From Rhizobiaceae bacterium (GTDB lineage: Bacteria; Pseudomonadota; Alphaproteobacteria; Rhizobiales; Rhizobiaceae), in contig JARGOF010000003.1 of the NCBI GenBank assembly GCA_029212415.1, positions 1-64,000 of the forward strand: a DNA stretch of 64,000 nt. Reading direction: 5' to 3'. Below, piece after piece: positions 26,183-34,932 of the stretch. The notes beneath the pieces were generated by a model that was not told where the DNA came from, made no database searches, and was given only the letters and a program-made list of their open reading frames with translations. Within the stretch, counting starts at the first letter, position 1. Each line of letters begins with the position of its first letter. Both the position numbers and the translations under genes were made by a program.

Positions 26183-27961
26183 ATGAAACGGTTTTTCCGG
26201 GGACTTCTGTGTGGCATTGTATTGACGGTCCTGGTGGCCGGTATCGGCCTTTATGGGTTCTTCAATTTCACGGCGCAAAATGACGTTCAGACCAAAATCT
26301 TCGCGCCGGTCCTGTCTCCCGAAGTCCATCCTGGCCTTGAAGCCCTGAGCGCAGGTTTCGAACGCAGCTTCGAGGAGGTCATGCCCGGGATATATCTTGC
26401 CACCGGATACGGACTTGCCAATGTCGTCGTCATTGATGCGCCCGATGGTCTTGTCATGGTTGATACGCTGGAAGGTATAGAGGCCGCAGAAGGGCTGCTT
26501 CCCGAGATACGCGCCTTGCGCAAGCAAACGGGCAAGGATGTCACCGACATCATTTATACTCACAATCATGGAGACCACGTTTTCGGTTCGGGTGTTTTCA
26601 CCAGCGATCAGCAAACCCCGGTGCGCATATGGGCCCATGAGAATACAGCCAACCGCGTGCATGATGTGGTCGGTGTGCTGCGCCCCATCCTGTTTCTGCG
26701 ATCCATGCGGCAGTTCGGCTCGTTTCTTTCCGAAGAAGACCTGATCAATGTCGGCATCGGGCCATTTTTGCTGGTCAATGAAAACAGCCGGGTCTATTTC
26801 AAGGAACCCACGCAGATCATCGAGGACAAGGTGGTTCACCTGCAGATTGCCGGCGAGAATCTTGTCATTCGCCAGGCTGAGGGCGAGACGCCGGATCAAT
26901 TGATGCTTTATCTTACGGATCGGGACGTGCTGCTGCCCGCCGATAATTACTACCACGCCTTTCCCAATCTCTATGCCATCCGCGGCACCCCTTACAGGGA
27001 TGTGCTGGCATGGGTCGACAGCATTGATGGCATGATCGGGCTGAATGCATCGGCCATGATCCCGCAGCATTCGCAGCCGGTTTTTGGCGCCGCCGCTATC
27101 AAAACGCAATTGACTGATTACCGCGATGCGATCCAGTTTGTGCATGATCAGACGGTCCGTGGCATCAACAAGGGGCTGATGCCAAATGACATCGCAGGCG
27201 GCCTCAAGTTGCCGCCGCATCTGGCCGCCGCACCCTATCTGCAGGAATTCTATGGCCGGGTTGACTGGGCATCGCGAGCGATATTTTCAGGATATCTCGG
27301 CTGGTTTTCGGGCGATCCGAAAGACCTGCTGCCGCTCTCTTCGAAACGCGAGGCGGCCTTGATGATCGAACTTGCCGGTGGCAGGGAGCAACTCAAACAG
27401 CGTATCGCCGAGGCCATGCAGCGTGATGAGCCGCAATGGGCGCTCGTCCTGGCCACCCACCTGCGCACTTCAGGTGATCCTGATGCCGCCGAAATGCAGG
27501 CTCTGGCGCTGATCGCGCTGGGAGAGCGCGAGATATCGGCAACCGGGCGCAATTACTTTCTGACTTCTGCTGCGGAGGCCCGTGGCTTTGTGATTCCGCA
27601 ACCCAAAACCTGGCTGACACCACAGGAAAGCCTGGTGGGCATTCCGATCCACTCCTATCTGGAACTCCTGCAGGTTTCACTGAAGGCGGAGGAGGTGCTG
27701 GACATCGAGGTTGCCTATTGTTTCAATTTCAGCGAACCGGCTGAGCAATATACCATGCGGATCCGGCGTGGTGTGGCGGTTCTGCAGTCCGGACTGGCTG
27801 CAGACTGCATCGGGACGCTCAACGCTCCAACCGCGACTTTCAAGGCGATTGCCGCCAAGGCAATCAATCCTGCCATGGCGCTGGCATCAGGCGCATTGAC
27901 AATTGAGGGCGGCGTTACCAGATTTGTGAAATTCATGGTAAATTTTGAGAAGCGACCGTGA
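26183..27961 (+). CDS. Alkyl sulfatase, metallo-beta-lactamase fold (SdsA/BDS1-like)
   Basis: A 592-residue protein with one N-terminal hydrophobic segment (FFRGLLCGIVLTVLVAGIGLYGFF) that is a signal anchor or uncleaved signal. The catalytic MBL domain has the zinc motif YTHNHGDHVFG near residues 125-133. The alkylsulfatase dimerisation domain follows (KLPPHLAAAPYLQEFYGRVDWASRAIFSGYLGWFSGDP), and an SCP2-like C-terminal domain binds hydrophobic ligands. Such enzymes hydrolyse primary or secondary alkyl sulfates to alcohol and sulfate. The first zinc-motif histidine is followed by Asn rather than the Ser or Ala common elsewhere. Divergent from the GMC dehydrogenase. Confidence 0.88.
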   Translation: MKRFFRGLLCGIVLTVLVAGIGLYGFFNFTAQNDVQTKIFAPVLSPEVHPGLEALSAGFERSFEEVMPGIYLATGYGLANVVVIDAPDGLVMVDTLEGIEAAEGLLPEIRALRKQTGKDVTDIIYTHNHGDHVFGSGVFTSDQQTPVRIWAHENTANRVHDVVGVLRPILFLRSMRQFGSFLSEEDLINVGIGPFLLVNENSRVYFKEPTQIIEDKVVHLQIAGENLVIRQAEGETPDQLMLYLTDRDVLLPADNYYHAFPNLYAIRGTPYRDVLAWVDSIDGMIGLNASAMIPQHSQPVFGAAAIKTQLTDYRDAIQFVHDQTVRGINKGLMPNDIAGGLKLPPHLAAAPYLQEFYGRVDWASRAIFSGYLGWFSGDPKDLLPLSSKREAALMIELAGGREQLKQRIAEAMQRDEPQWALVLATHLRTSGDPDAAEMQALALIALGEREISATGRNYFLTSAAEARGFVIPQPKTWLTPQESLVGIPIHSYLELLQVSLKAEEVLDIEVAYCFNFSEPAEQYTMRIRRGVAVLQSGLAADCIGTLNAPTATFKAIAAKAINPAMALASGALTIEGGVTRFVKFMVNFEKRP

Positions 27962-27973
27962 CAGATGCCGTTT

Positions 27974-27987
27974 TTGATCTTTATCAA
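27974..27987. promoter_or_regulatory. FNR box upstream of fnrL
   Basis: TTGAT-CTTT-ATCAA is a perfect match to the FNR consensus TTGAT-N4-ATCAA. It lies 150 bp before the fnrL start at 28138 and just after the sulfatase stop at 27961, suggesting oxygen-responsive autoregulation. Confidence 0.75.
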
Positions 27988-28137
27988 ACAGCATTTTGAA
28001 ATAGGGCTTAGTTCACTTGTCATGGCGGGTGTCCTTTGCACCTGCGGCCTTTTGCCTATGGTACTTAGGTTCTGGAGACAAGGGATGTCTTTGGCGTTAT
28101 TACTGATCGTGTCAGGGCTTTTTCGGAAAAGAACATA

Positions 28138-28866
28138 ATGACCGAGTACCGCAAGGATATACATAATTCAGAAATACCGGCCCTGTGTCAGGCCTGTGAG
28201 GCGCGACACCGCGGCGTATGCGGTGCACTTTCACCGCTTGAACTGCAGCAGCTGGCCAGCAAGGCCACTCGCAGGGAGATAGCGCCCGGCACAGAACTTG
28301 CCGCCGACGCGGAGCAGATTTCGCACTATGCGAATATCCTGGGCGGTGTGGTCAAATTAACAAAGATACTGGAAGACGGGCGACAGCAGATTGTCGGCCT
28401 GCAATTCGCGCCGGACTTTCTGGGCAGGCCCTTCAAGGCATCAAGCCTTACCAATGCGGAAGCGGCGACCACCGTGCAGGTTTGCAGTTTTCCGCGCTCG
28501 GCCATCGATAATATGATCAAGCAATCACCCCAGTTGGAGCACAAGCTGCTGCAACAGACGCTGGATGAACTCGACGAGGCGCGCGAATGGATGGTGACGC
28601 TGGGCCGCAAGACGGCGGCCGAGAAAGTGGCGAGCTTCCTCTATCTGATTGCCACACATATCAATCCGGAAAATGACAAAGCCGACAGCATTACCTTTGA
28701 CCTGCCGCTCACCCGCGCCGATATTGCCGACTTTCTCGGGCTGACGATTGAAACCGTCAGCCGACAGATGACAAAATTGCGCAAGGCCGGGGTCATCGAA
28801 ATCGAGAACAATCGCCATCTGACGGTTCCCGATATGGCCCGGCTGGCGCACCGCGCCAGCCTTTAA
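28138..28866 (+). CDS. fnrL: FnrL-type Crp/Fnr oxygen-sensing regulator
   Basis: A 242-residue Crp/Fnr protein. The four cysteines that bind an oxygen-labile [4Fe-4S] cluster are in place (C17, C20, C28 and C116; CQACEARHRGVC and VCSFPR). The cyclic-nucleotide-like sensor barrel, dimer helix and C-terminal HTH (RADIADFLGLTIETVSRQMTKLRKAGVIEI) follow. The E-SR recognition pattern predicts binding to TTGAT-N4-ATCAA. Such boxes occur upstream of this gene and upstream of ccoN within the window, so the cbb3 operon is a likely direct target. Its last seven codons and stop recur twice more downstream. Confidence 0.93.
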   Translation: MTEYRKDIHNSEIPALCQACEARHRGVCGALSPLELQQLASKATRREIAPGTELAADAEQISHYANILGGVVKLTKILEDGRQQIVGLQFAPDFLGRPFKASSLTNAEAATTVQVCSFPRSAIDNMIKQSPQLEHKLLQQTLDELDEAREWMVTLGRKTAAEKVASFLYLIATHINPENDKADSITFDLPLTRADIADFLGLTIETVSRQMTKLRKAGVIEIENNRHLTVPDMARLAHRASL

Positions 28867-28950
28867 GGGATAGATATTTTGGCCCATCGGGCCAGCCTTT
28901 AATGCATGGGCAGTCTGGCGCACCGCGCCAGCCTTTGATGCATCCGGCCA
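28843..28950 (+). repeat. Three tandem 36-bp units repeating the fnrL 3' end
   Basis: Units start at 28843, 28879 and 28915, exactly 36 bp apart. Each contains a 7-bp hairpin (CTGGCGC-ACC-GCGCCAG in units 1 and 3; TTGGCCC-ATC-GGGCCAG in unit 2) followed by CCTTT and, in units 1 and 2, TAA. Each unit reads LAHRASL-stop in the same frame. Unit 2 differs at four positions in the coding part, all synonymous, and two of them keep the stem paired. Serves plausibly as a terminator or 3'-end stabiliser. Confidence 0.8.
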
Positions 28951-28953
28951 ATA

Positions 28954-30330
28954 TCAGACGTTGAGCATCAGGTGCTCGCGTTCCCAGGCAGAGATTTCGC
29001 TCAGGAATTCGTCGAGCTCGTGGAGCTTGATCTGTTCGTAATTGGCTGCAAATTCTTCACCCAGGAGGGTGCGGACTTCCTGGTTTTCAGCAAAAAGTTG
29101 CAATGCGACATTGAAGCTGCGCGGAATGCTGGTGCCGCCATCATAGGCGATCTTGGAGCGCGGCTCGGAGGGTTTCAGCAATTTCTTCATGCCGAGATAA
29201 CCGCAGGCCAGATTGGCGGCAAAGGCCAGATAGGGATTGCAATCCATGCCGACGATGCGGTTTTCAACCCGCCGTGCTGCGGTTGAGGAAATGGGAATGC
29301 GTATTCCGGCGGTCCTGTTGTCACTCCCCCATTCGAAATTGACCGGGGCTGCGTCGTCGGTTTTGAACCGGCGGTAGGAATTGACATAGGGCGCCAGCAA
29401 CGCCAGCGTATGGGGCAGGTAGGTCTGAAGCCCGGCGATCATGCCGTAGAACAGCTCTGTGGCATTGCCGTCGCTATCGGAAAAAATGTTTTCCCCGGTT
29501 TTGATATCCAGCACGCTCTGGTGAATATGCATGGCGCTGCCCGGCTCATCCTTCATGGGCTTGGCCATGAAAGTGGCAAAACACCCGTTCTTCAAGGCCG
29601 CCTCACGGATGGTGCGCTTGAAGTAGAAAACCTGATCGGCCAGCGTCAGCGGATCGCCGTGGGGAAGGTTGATCTCGATCTGTCCGGCGCCGCCTTCCTG
29701 GGTGATGGCATCGATGCCCAGGCCTTGCGCTTCGGCAAAGGCGTAAATGTCATCGATCACGGCGCCATATTCATCGACAGCGGCAATGGAATAGGCTTGA
29801 CGGCCGATGCCCTTGCGCCCGGTGCGGCCAACGGGTGGTTCTATGGCGTCACTCGGGTCGACATTGGGGCTGGTGAGATAGAATTCCATTTCCGGCGCGA
29901 CGATTGGTTCCCAACCGGCCTCGCGATAGAAATTCATGACCCTCTTGAGCACATTGCGCGGCGCAAGAGGCACAGGTGTGCCATCGGGGAATTCCAGATC
30001 ATTGATCACCTGCATGGTGACATCATCGGCCCAGGGCACGGCGCAGGCCGTCGCCATGTCGGGCACCAGAACCATGTCGGATTCGGTCAGCCAGTCATCT
30101 GTCGGGCCATGATCGACGTAGGATCCGGCGATGCTGAGATGAAAAATGGAAATCGGCAGGAATGACCGGGCGCGGATGGAGAATTTCTTGGCGGGAATGG
30201 CCTTGCCGCGGGCGATGCCGGCAATATCGGGCACCATGCTTTCGACTTCTTCGATCCGTCGGCCATTTTGCCAGTTGCTGAATGCCTCGGGTAGCTGCGA
30301 TTGCCAGTCATCCTGTTCAGACGTCGTCAT
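28954..30330 (-). CDS. puuA: Gamma-glutamylpolyamine synthetase-like (glutamine synthetase family)
   Basis: A 458-residue glutamine-synthetase-fold ligase. The beta-grasp N-terminus reads VPDIAGIARGKAIPAKKF. Catalytic-domain motifs are APEMEFYL, QEGGAGQIEINL, AMHIHQSV, NSYRRFKTDDAAP, NRTAGIRIP and NPYLAFAA. The domain lacks the C-terminal adenylylation loop of GlnA. The family joins glutamate to putrescine or another amine using ATP, the first step of the Puu pathway. Downstream of agmatinase on the same strand, 46 bp from its stop, so probably one operon. Confidence 0.88.
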   Translation of the reverse strand: MTTSEQDDWQSQLPEAFSNWQNGRRIEEVESMVPDIAGIARGKAIPAKKFSIRARSFLPISIFHLSIAGSYVDHGPTDDWLTESDMVLVPDMATACAVPWADDVTMQVINDLEFPDGTPVPLAPRNVLKRVMNFYREAGWEPIVAPEMEFYLTSPNVDPSDAIEPPVGRTGRKGIGRQAYSIAAVDEYGAVIDDIYAFAEAQGLGIDAITQEGGAGQIEINLPHGDPLTLADQVFYFKRTIREAALKNGCFATFMAKPMKDEPGSAMHIHQSVLDIKTGENIFSDSDGNATELFYGMIAGLQTYLPHTLALLAPYVNSYRRFKTDDAAPVNFEWGSDNRTAGIRIPISSTAARRVENRIVGMDCNPYLAFAANLACGYLGMKKLLKPSEPRSKIAYDGGTSIPRSFNVALQLFAENQEVRTLLGEEFAANYEQIKLHELDEFLSEISAWEREHLMLNV

Positions 30331-30375
30331 CTTCTATCTTTCAAGTGAAGCAGCGAAAGTGCTGCGGGGGTTGTT

Positions 30376-31344
30376 TCAGTCACGGCCATAGGGCTTGGGT
30401 GCTGCGCCTTTGGATTTTGCCAGCAGACAGAGCCATTCATAGGCCATGGTCGCTGCGGCAAGGGCGGTGATTTCCGCATGGTCATAGGGAGGCGAGACTT
30501 CGACGACATCCATGCCAATGAGATTGAGGCCATCCAGGCCACGCAGCAATTCCAGCGCCTGCCAGCTTGCCAGACCGCCGATCACGGGCGTTCCTGTTCC
30601 GGGCGCATGGGCCGGGTCGAGGCAATCCACGTCAAAGGTGATATAGACGGGCGCATTGCCGGCACGCTTGCGAATGACCTCCAGCGTCGCATCGATGCCG
30701 TTGCGATGGATCCAGGGGCTGGTGAGAATTTCAAAACCGAAATCATCATCATTGTAGGTTCGCAGGCCAACCTGTGTGGATTTCGTTGCGTCGATAATCC
30801 CCTCGTTGACGCCGCGGGCGAACATGACGCCATGATCCATCGCCGTTCCGTCATCTGCCCAGGTGTCGCAATGGGCATCAAACTGGATCAGTGCGACGGG
30901 GCCGTGTTTTTCTGCATGGGCCTTCAGCAGGGGAAAACTGACGAAATGGTCGCCGCCCAGCGTCAGCATTTTGGCACCCGCAGAGAGGATGCCGCGTGCA
31001 TGGTCTTCAATGGTGGTGCTGACGGTCTCGGGGTGGTGGGGATTGATGAAGCAATCGCCGAAATCGATGGCGGCGATCGTGTCGAATGGATCAAAACCGT
31101 AGGGAAATGACTTGAGTTCGGCCAGTTGTGTCGAGGCCTCACGCACGGCGCGGGGGCCAAATCGGCAACCGGGTCGGTTGGTGACCGCGCCATCATAGGG
31201 AATGCCGCTGATGACCACGTCGGCAGCACCGATATCCCGGCTGTAGCAACGCCGGGCAAAACTCAAAGCACCCGCATAGGTCATTTCAACCGATGTTCCG
31301 GTCGTGTCTTTTTTGGTGAATGCCTGATCGCCCTGACTGGTCAT
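30376..31344 (-). CDS. speB: Agmatinase (ureohydrolase family)
   Basis: A 322-residue ureohydrolase with all Mn-binding motifs: LTLGGDHFVSFP, IQFDAHCDTW, and FDVDCLDPAHAPGTGTP. The enzyme cleaves agmatine (or a related guanidino compound such as guanidinobutyrate) to putrescine and urea. The 100-residue N-terminal part with IPYDGAVTNRPGCRFGPRAVREAS is typical of bacterial agmatinases. Placement between two gamma-glutamylpolyamine synthetase genes and next to a polyamine ABC transporter supports agmatine as substrate. The upstream gap carries a candidate GntR site. Confidence 0.88.
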   Translation of the reverse strand: MTSQGDQAFTKKDTTGTSVEMTYAGALSFARRCYSRDIGAADVVISGIPYDGAVTNRPGCRFGPRAVREASTQLAELKSFPYGFDPFDTIAAIDFGDCFINPHHPETVSTTIEDHARGILSAGAKMLTLGGDHFVSFPLLKAHAEKHGPVALIQFDAHCDTWADDGTAMDHGVMFARGVNEGIIDATKSTQVGLRTYNDDDFGFEILTSPWIHRNGIDATLEVIRKRAGNAPVYITFDVDCLDPAHAPGTGTPVIGGLASWQALELLRGLDGLNLIGMDVVEVSPPYDHAEITALAAATMAYEWLCLLAKSKGAAPKPYGRD

Positions 31345-31382
31345 GATTTCCTCGGTCTGGTTTTATAAAGGTATATACATCA

Positions 31383-31414
31383 TATGTGATAGTCTTTTCA
31401 ATAAAGGTATCACA
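31383..31414. promoter_or_regulatory. Candidate GntR operator upstream of agmatinase
   Basis: TATGTGAT (31383-31390) and GGTATCACA (31406-31414) lie between the agmatinase start at 31344 and the end of the gntR gene at 31439. The same two words occur upstream of the second synthetase gene at 32214-32238, with the half-sites in the opposite order. Confidence 0.55.
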
Positions 31415-31438
31415 TTTTCAAATTTGCCGGGAATCCGG

Positions 31439-32125
31439 TCAACCCAGAATTTTTCTTATGGATTCCGGGTCCAGATCACCCACGCCGCCGCGGATATCGG
31501 CCTCCAGGGCAGCTTTCAGTGCATCTTCATCGCGAATGCGCAGCGCGGCAATGGCTTCACGATGATGGTCCACCTTGTAAAGTTCATCGATATGCTGGGC
31601 TGCAATGCGGTTGAAAGGCCCCAGTTGCAGCCAGATGCTCTCGATCATCGGCATGGCGACCGCATCGGGATTGGCGCTGAAGATCATGCGGTGGAAGTGC
31701 TGGTTTTCATTGATCTGCTGATCGCGGTCACCGCGAGTGATGGCATCATTGATCCTGTCGTCGATCTCGGTGAGAGCATCAACCAGCACGTCGTTGACAT
31801 AGGGCAGGGCGCGCAATGCCGCATGGCATTCAAGGCTGATCCTGAGCAGGATCAATTCTCGAAAGCGTTCCGGCGTCATGTTGGGAACCACGATCCGTCT
31901 GTTGGGAAGCATGGTCAGGCCGTTTTCCGATGAAAGGCGCCGCAGAGCTTCCCTGACCGGAGTAGGGCTGGTTTCAAGCGCTGTCGCAAGACCGCGGATG
32001 GTGACCGGCTTTCCGGGAGAGAAATGCCCAAGCACAAGCGCACTGCGCAGGCGCCTGTAGATATGTTCCTGCACGGTCATATCCGGCTGATGTTCAACAT
32101 CAGGTATCAATACTCGGTGTTTCAA
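31439..32125 (-). CDS. GntR-family regulator, FCD type, of the polyamine locus
   Basis: A 228-residue protein with the GntR HTH (VTIRGLATALETSPTPVREALRRLSSENGL) and a helical FCD domain (ISLECHAALRALPYV, NENQHFHRMIFSANPDA, VDHHREAIAALRIRDEDAL). The TTG at 32125 has GGAGG about 12 nt upstream, longer than ideal; an ATG at 32080 would also preserve the HTH. It lies between two polyamine operons and shared TGTGAT/ATCACA half-sites flank it, so it is the likely repressor of both. Confidence 0.86.
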   Translation of the reverse strand: MKHRVLIPDVEHQPDMTVQEHIYRRLRSALVLGHFSPGKPVTIRGLATALETSPTPVREALRRLSSENGLTMLPNRRIVVPNMTPERFRELILLRISLECHAALRALPYVNDVLVDALTEIDDRINDAITRGDRDQQINENQHFHRMIFSANPDAVAMPMIESIWLQLGPFNRIAAQHIDELYKVDHHREAIAALRIRDEDALKAALEADIRGGVGDLDPESIRKILG

Positions 32126-32213
32126 GCTGTTAAATATCCTCCAGGAGTGAAATTGGTATTACGCTAACGATAATTGTTTGACAAACGCTGAAAAGTGATT
32201 TCTTTTTAATAAT

Positions 32214-32238
32214 GGTATCACAAAATTGTATATGTGAT
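32214..32238. promoter_or_regulatory. Candidate GntR operator upstream of the second synthetase gene
   Basis: GGTATCACA (32214-32222) and TATGTGAT (32231-32238) form an inverted repeat with the cores ATCACA and TGTGAT separated by 10 nt. It sits 22 bp before the TTG at 32260 and would overlap the promoter. Confidence 0.6.
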
Positions 32239-32259
32239 CGTTATTAGGCGGTACGTGTC

Positions 32260-33588
32260 TTGAAGGAATGGATATTTACGGATCAGGATATCAAGGGTGT
32301 TCATGTGGGCATCTGCGATCTGAACGGAATCTGGCGTGGAAAACGCTTGCCCTATGGTGATTTGAAAAAACTGGCCGACATGCCTGTGCGCATGCCGCTG
32401 TCGGCGACAGCCGTTGACATCTGGGGCAATGATGTTGTGGCCAATGCGGCTTTTTTCGAATGTGGTGAAAGAGATGGATTGTGCCAGCCGACCGGTCGGG
32501 CGCCCATTCGCATCGGATCGGGCAAGGATGCCGGAGTGCCATTGTTGCCCATGTGGTTTACCGATGATGATGGCGCGCCACACCCGGGCGATTGCCGTGG
32601 CGCACTGGCGCGCGTTCTTGATCAATTTGCAAATGCCGGGCTGAGACCGGCCGTCGGTACCGAACTCGAATTCTATCTGATTGATCCGGATAATCCGGGC
32701 CTGACCCCCGCCATCTGCCCGCAAACCGGTCGTCCCTTTGCCAGCAACAGCGTGCTGGCCATCGATGATATCGATTCCATCGAAGCCTTTCTGGACGATG
32801 TTTACACGATCTGCGCGGACAATGATGTCCCGGCGGAAACCACCGTGTCGGAAGGCGGCACGGGCCAGTTCGAAGTCACGCTGGGCTATTCGCCCGATGC
32901 CCTGAAAGCGGCCGATGACACGGTCTTTCTGAAATATATTCTGCGGCGGGTGGCGCGCCGTCACGGCATGGAAGCCTGCTTCATGTCCAAGCCCTTCGGC
33001 AGACTGTCAGGCAGTGGTTTTCACACCCATTTCAGCCTGCTTGATGCGGATGGTCACAATATTTTCAGCAATTGCGACGTGGCATTGCGCCATGCGGTTG
33101 GCGGTCTGCTGGCCGGACTGGAAGAATCCACCCTGATTTTTGCCCCCCATCTGAACTCCTACCGGCGCTTCAGGGAAGATTCGCTGGCGCCGACAACCCT
33201 GACCTGGGGCTATGGCAATCGCACGGCGGCTTTGCGCATTCCCGAAAGCCCGGATTCGGCACGGCGGATCGAACACCGTGTCAGCGGTGCGGATGCAAAT
33301 CCCTATATGGTGCTGGCCGCCATTCTGGGGGCTGCACTGGTTGGCGTGACAAAGAAAATGGAACCGGATGCACCGCAGGACGGCAAGGTTGATTATTCCA
33401 GTGATCAGCGGCGCCTTCCCGCCACCTGGCAGGATGCAATCAACGCCTTTGAGGCCGGAACAATTCTGCCAAGCCTGTTTGATCCGATCATGATGGATTC
33501 CTACCGGCTGTGCAAACGTCAGGAGCTTGCTGTCTTTGCCGGACGCATGACCGAGTTTGAGGCCGAGACCTATCGGGGGACCGCGTGA
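32260..33588 (+). CDS. Second gamma-glutamylpolyamine synthetase-like protein
   Basis: A 442-residue paralogue of the protein at 28954-30330. The glutamine-synthetase motifs are present (GTELEFYL, SEGGTGQFEVTLG, FHTHFSLLD, NSYRRFREDSLAP, NRTAALRIPES, NPYMVLAA), but the N-terminal beta-grasp region and the amine-pocket loops differ, so the amine substrate probably differs too. The start is TTG at 32260; no ATG in frame preserves the conserved IKGVHVGICDLNG. Its TGA overlaps the ATG of the oxidase gene, coupling ligase and oxidase. Confidence 0.87.
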   Translation: MKEWIFTDQDIKGVHVGICDLNGIWRGKRLPYGDLKKLADMPVRMPLSATAVDIWGNDVVANAAFFECGERDGLCQPTGRAPIRIGSGKDAGVPLLPMWFTDDDGAPHPGDCRGALARVLDQFANAGLRPAVGTELEFYLIDPDNPGLTPAICPQTGRPFASNSVLAIDDIDSIEAFLDDVYTICADNDVPAETTVSEGGTGQFEVTLGYSPDALKAADDTVFLKYILRRVARRHGMEACFMSKPFGRLSGSGFHTHFSLLDADGHNIFSNCDVALRHAVGGLLAGLEESTLIFAPHLNSYRRFREDSLAPTTLTWGYGNRTAALRIPESPDSARRIEHRVSGADANPYMVLAAILGAALVGVTKKMEPDAPQDGKVDYSSDQRRLPATWQDAINAFEAGTILPSLFDPIMMDSYRLCKRQELAVFAGRMTEFEAETYRGTA

Positions 33589-34895
33589 TGGTTGCTCCTG
33601 CCAGGGTGAATGCACCTGAAGAGCACGTCGCCAGCGCCTATGCCGCATCTGTTGGCGTTCTGCCTGAACGCCCGCAATTGCAAGGTGAGGTGACGGCTGA
33701 TATCTGCGTGATCGGGGGCGGCTATAGCGGCCTGTCCACGGCGATCAGCCTTTTGGAAAAAGGCCATCAGGTCATCGTGCTGGAAGGTGCGCGGATCGGG
33801 TGGGGCGCATCAGGTCGCAATGGCGGCCAGGTGGTCAACGGGTTCAATGCCGGTCTGGATACGATCACCCGGCGTTATGGCGACGATACGGCAGCTTTTT
33901 TCGGTCGACATCTGCAGGAAGGCGGCAAGATCATTCGCCAGCGGATCGAAAAATATGGCATCGACTGCGATCTGAAGGAAAAGAACCTCTATACCGCCTT
34001 TACCAAAAAACATCTGCTCGAACTGGAAGCCAAACAGGCGCTTTGGCGTCGTCACGGCATGGATGATCATGAAATGTTCGATCGTGCGTCGATACGCCAG
34101 CACGTGGGCAGCGATGCCTATCTCGGCGGGATGATCGACCACAGCGGCGCCCATCTGCATCCGCTCAAGCTGGCGCTGGGAGAGGCCGCCGCTGTCGAGA
34201 GCCTTGGCGGGCGCATATTCGAGCAGTCACGGGTCGTCTCGGTGGATTATTCCGGCCCGCAGCCCGTTGCAAAAACAGCTGCGGGGCAGGTGCGTTGCAA
34301 GAACCTGGTGATCTGCGGAAATGCCTATCTGGGCAAGGCCGTGCCGGCCCTGCTGCCGCGCATTCTTCCGGTTTCCACACAGGTGCTGGCAACAGAGCCG
34401 CTCAGCGACGAACAGGCGCGCGATATTCTGCCTACCGATGTGTGTGTGGAGGACTGCCGCTATATCCTCGACTATTTCCGCCTTTCAGCCGATAACCGTT
34501 TGATATTTGGTGGCGGGGTTCTTTATGGTGGCAGGGACGCAAAGGATATCGCCGCCCGGATCAGACCCAATATGCTGAAGATCTTCCCCCAATTGAAAAA
34601 TGTGCGGATCGACTATACCTGGAATGGTAATTTTGCCTTGAGTTTCAGTCGTGTGCCGCAATTGGGTCAATTATCGAATCATACGTGGTTTGCCCATGGT
34701 TACAGCGGTCACGGCGTGACGGGGTCGCATTTTTACGGCAAGGTTCTGGCCGATGCGATTCATGGTGATCTGTCGCAGTACAATGTGCTGGCGGGCCTGC
34801 CCTGGCTGCCGTTCCCCGGCGGCCGTCTGTTTGGCGCCCAATATTCGGCTATTGGTTCGTTTTACTATAATCTGCGTGACAAGCTTGGCTTTTAG
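33588..34895 (+). CDS. puuB: Gamma-glutamylputrescine oxidase-like FAD enzyme
   Basis: A 435-residue DAO-family flavoprotein with the dinucleotide motif ICVIGGGYSGLSTAISLLEKG, EGARIGWGASGRNGGQVVNGFN and the C-terminal HGYSGHGVTGSHFYGK. These match PuuB, which oxidises gamma-glutamylputrescine to gamma-glutamyl-aminobutyraldehyde with H2O2 release. The ATG at 33588 overlaps the stop of the preceding ligase gene and GGGGGA lies upstream; an adjacent GTG at 33585 is less likely. The next step (aldehyde dehydrogenase PuuC) is not encoded in the window. Confidence 0.88.
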   Translation: MVAPARVNAPEEHVASAYAASVGVLPERPQLQGEVTADICVIGGGYSGLSTAISLLEKGHQVIVLEGARIGWGASGRNGGQVVNGFNAGLDTITRRYGDDTAAFFGRHLQEGGKIIRQRIEKYGIDCDLKEKNLYTAFTKKHLLELEAKQALWRRHGMDDHEMFDRASIRQHVGSDAYLGGMIDHSGAHLHPLKLALGEAAAVESLGGRIFEQSRVVSVDYSGPQPVAKTAAGQVRCKNLVICGNAYLGKAVPALLPRILPVSTQVLATEPLSDEQARDILPTDVCVEDCRYILDYFRLSADNRLIFGGGVLYGGRDAKDIAARIRPNMLKIFPQLKNVRIDYTWNGNFALSFSRVPQLGQLSNHTWFAHGYSGHGVTGSHFYGKVLADAIHGDLSQYNVLAGLPWLPFPGGRLFGAQYSAIGSFYYNLRDKLGF

Positions 34896-34932
34896 ACAGA
34901 AGCTGAAATTTGAGAGTTGAATGGAGAACACA

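Noticed and set aside
26093-27220. Long 375-residue minus-strand ORF
   Set aside because: It is antisense to the alkylsulfatase, whose motifs are clear in the plus frame. The minus translation shows no domain and is rich in His, Gln and Arg as expected from the reverse complement of coding DNA.
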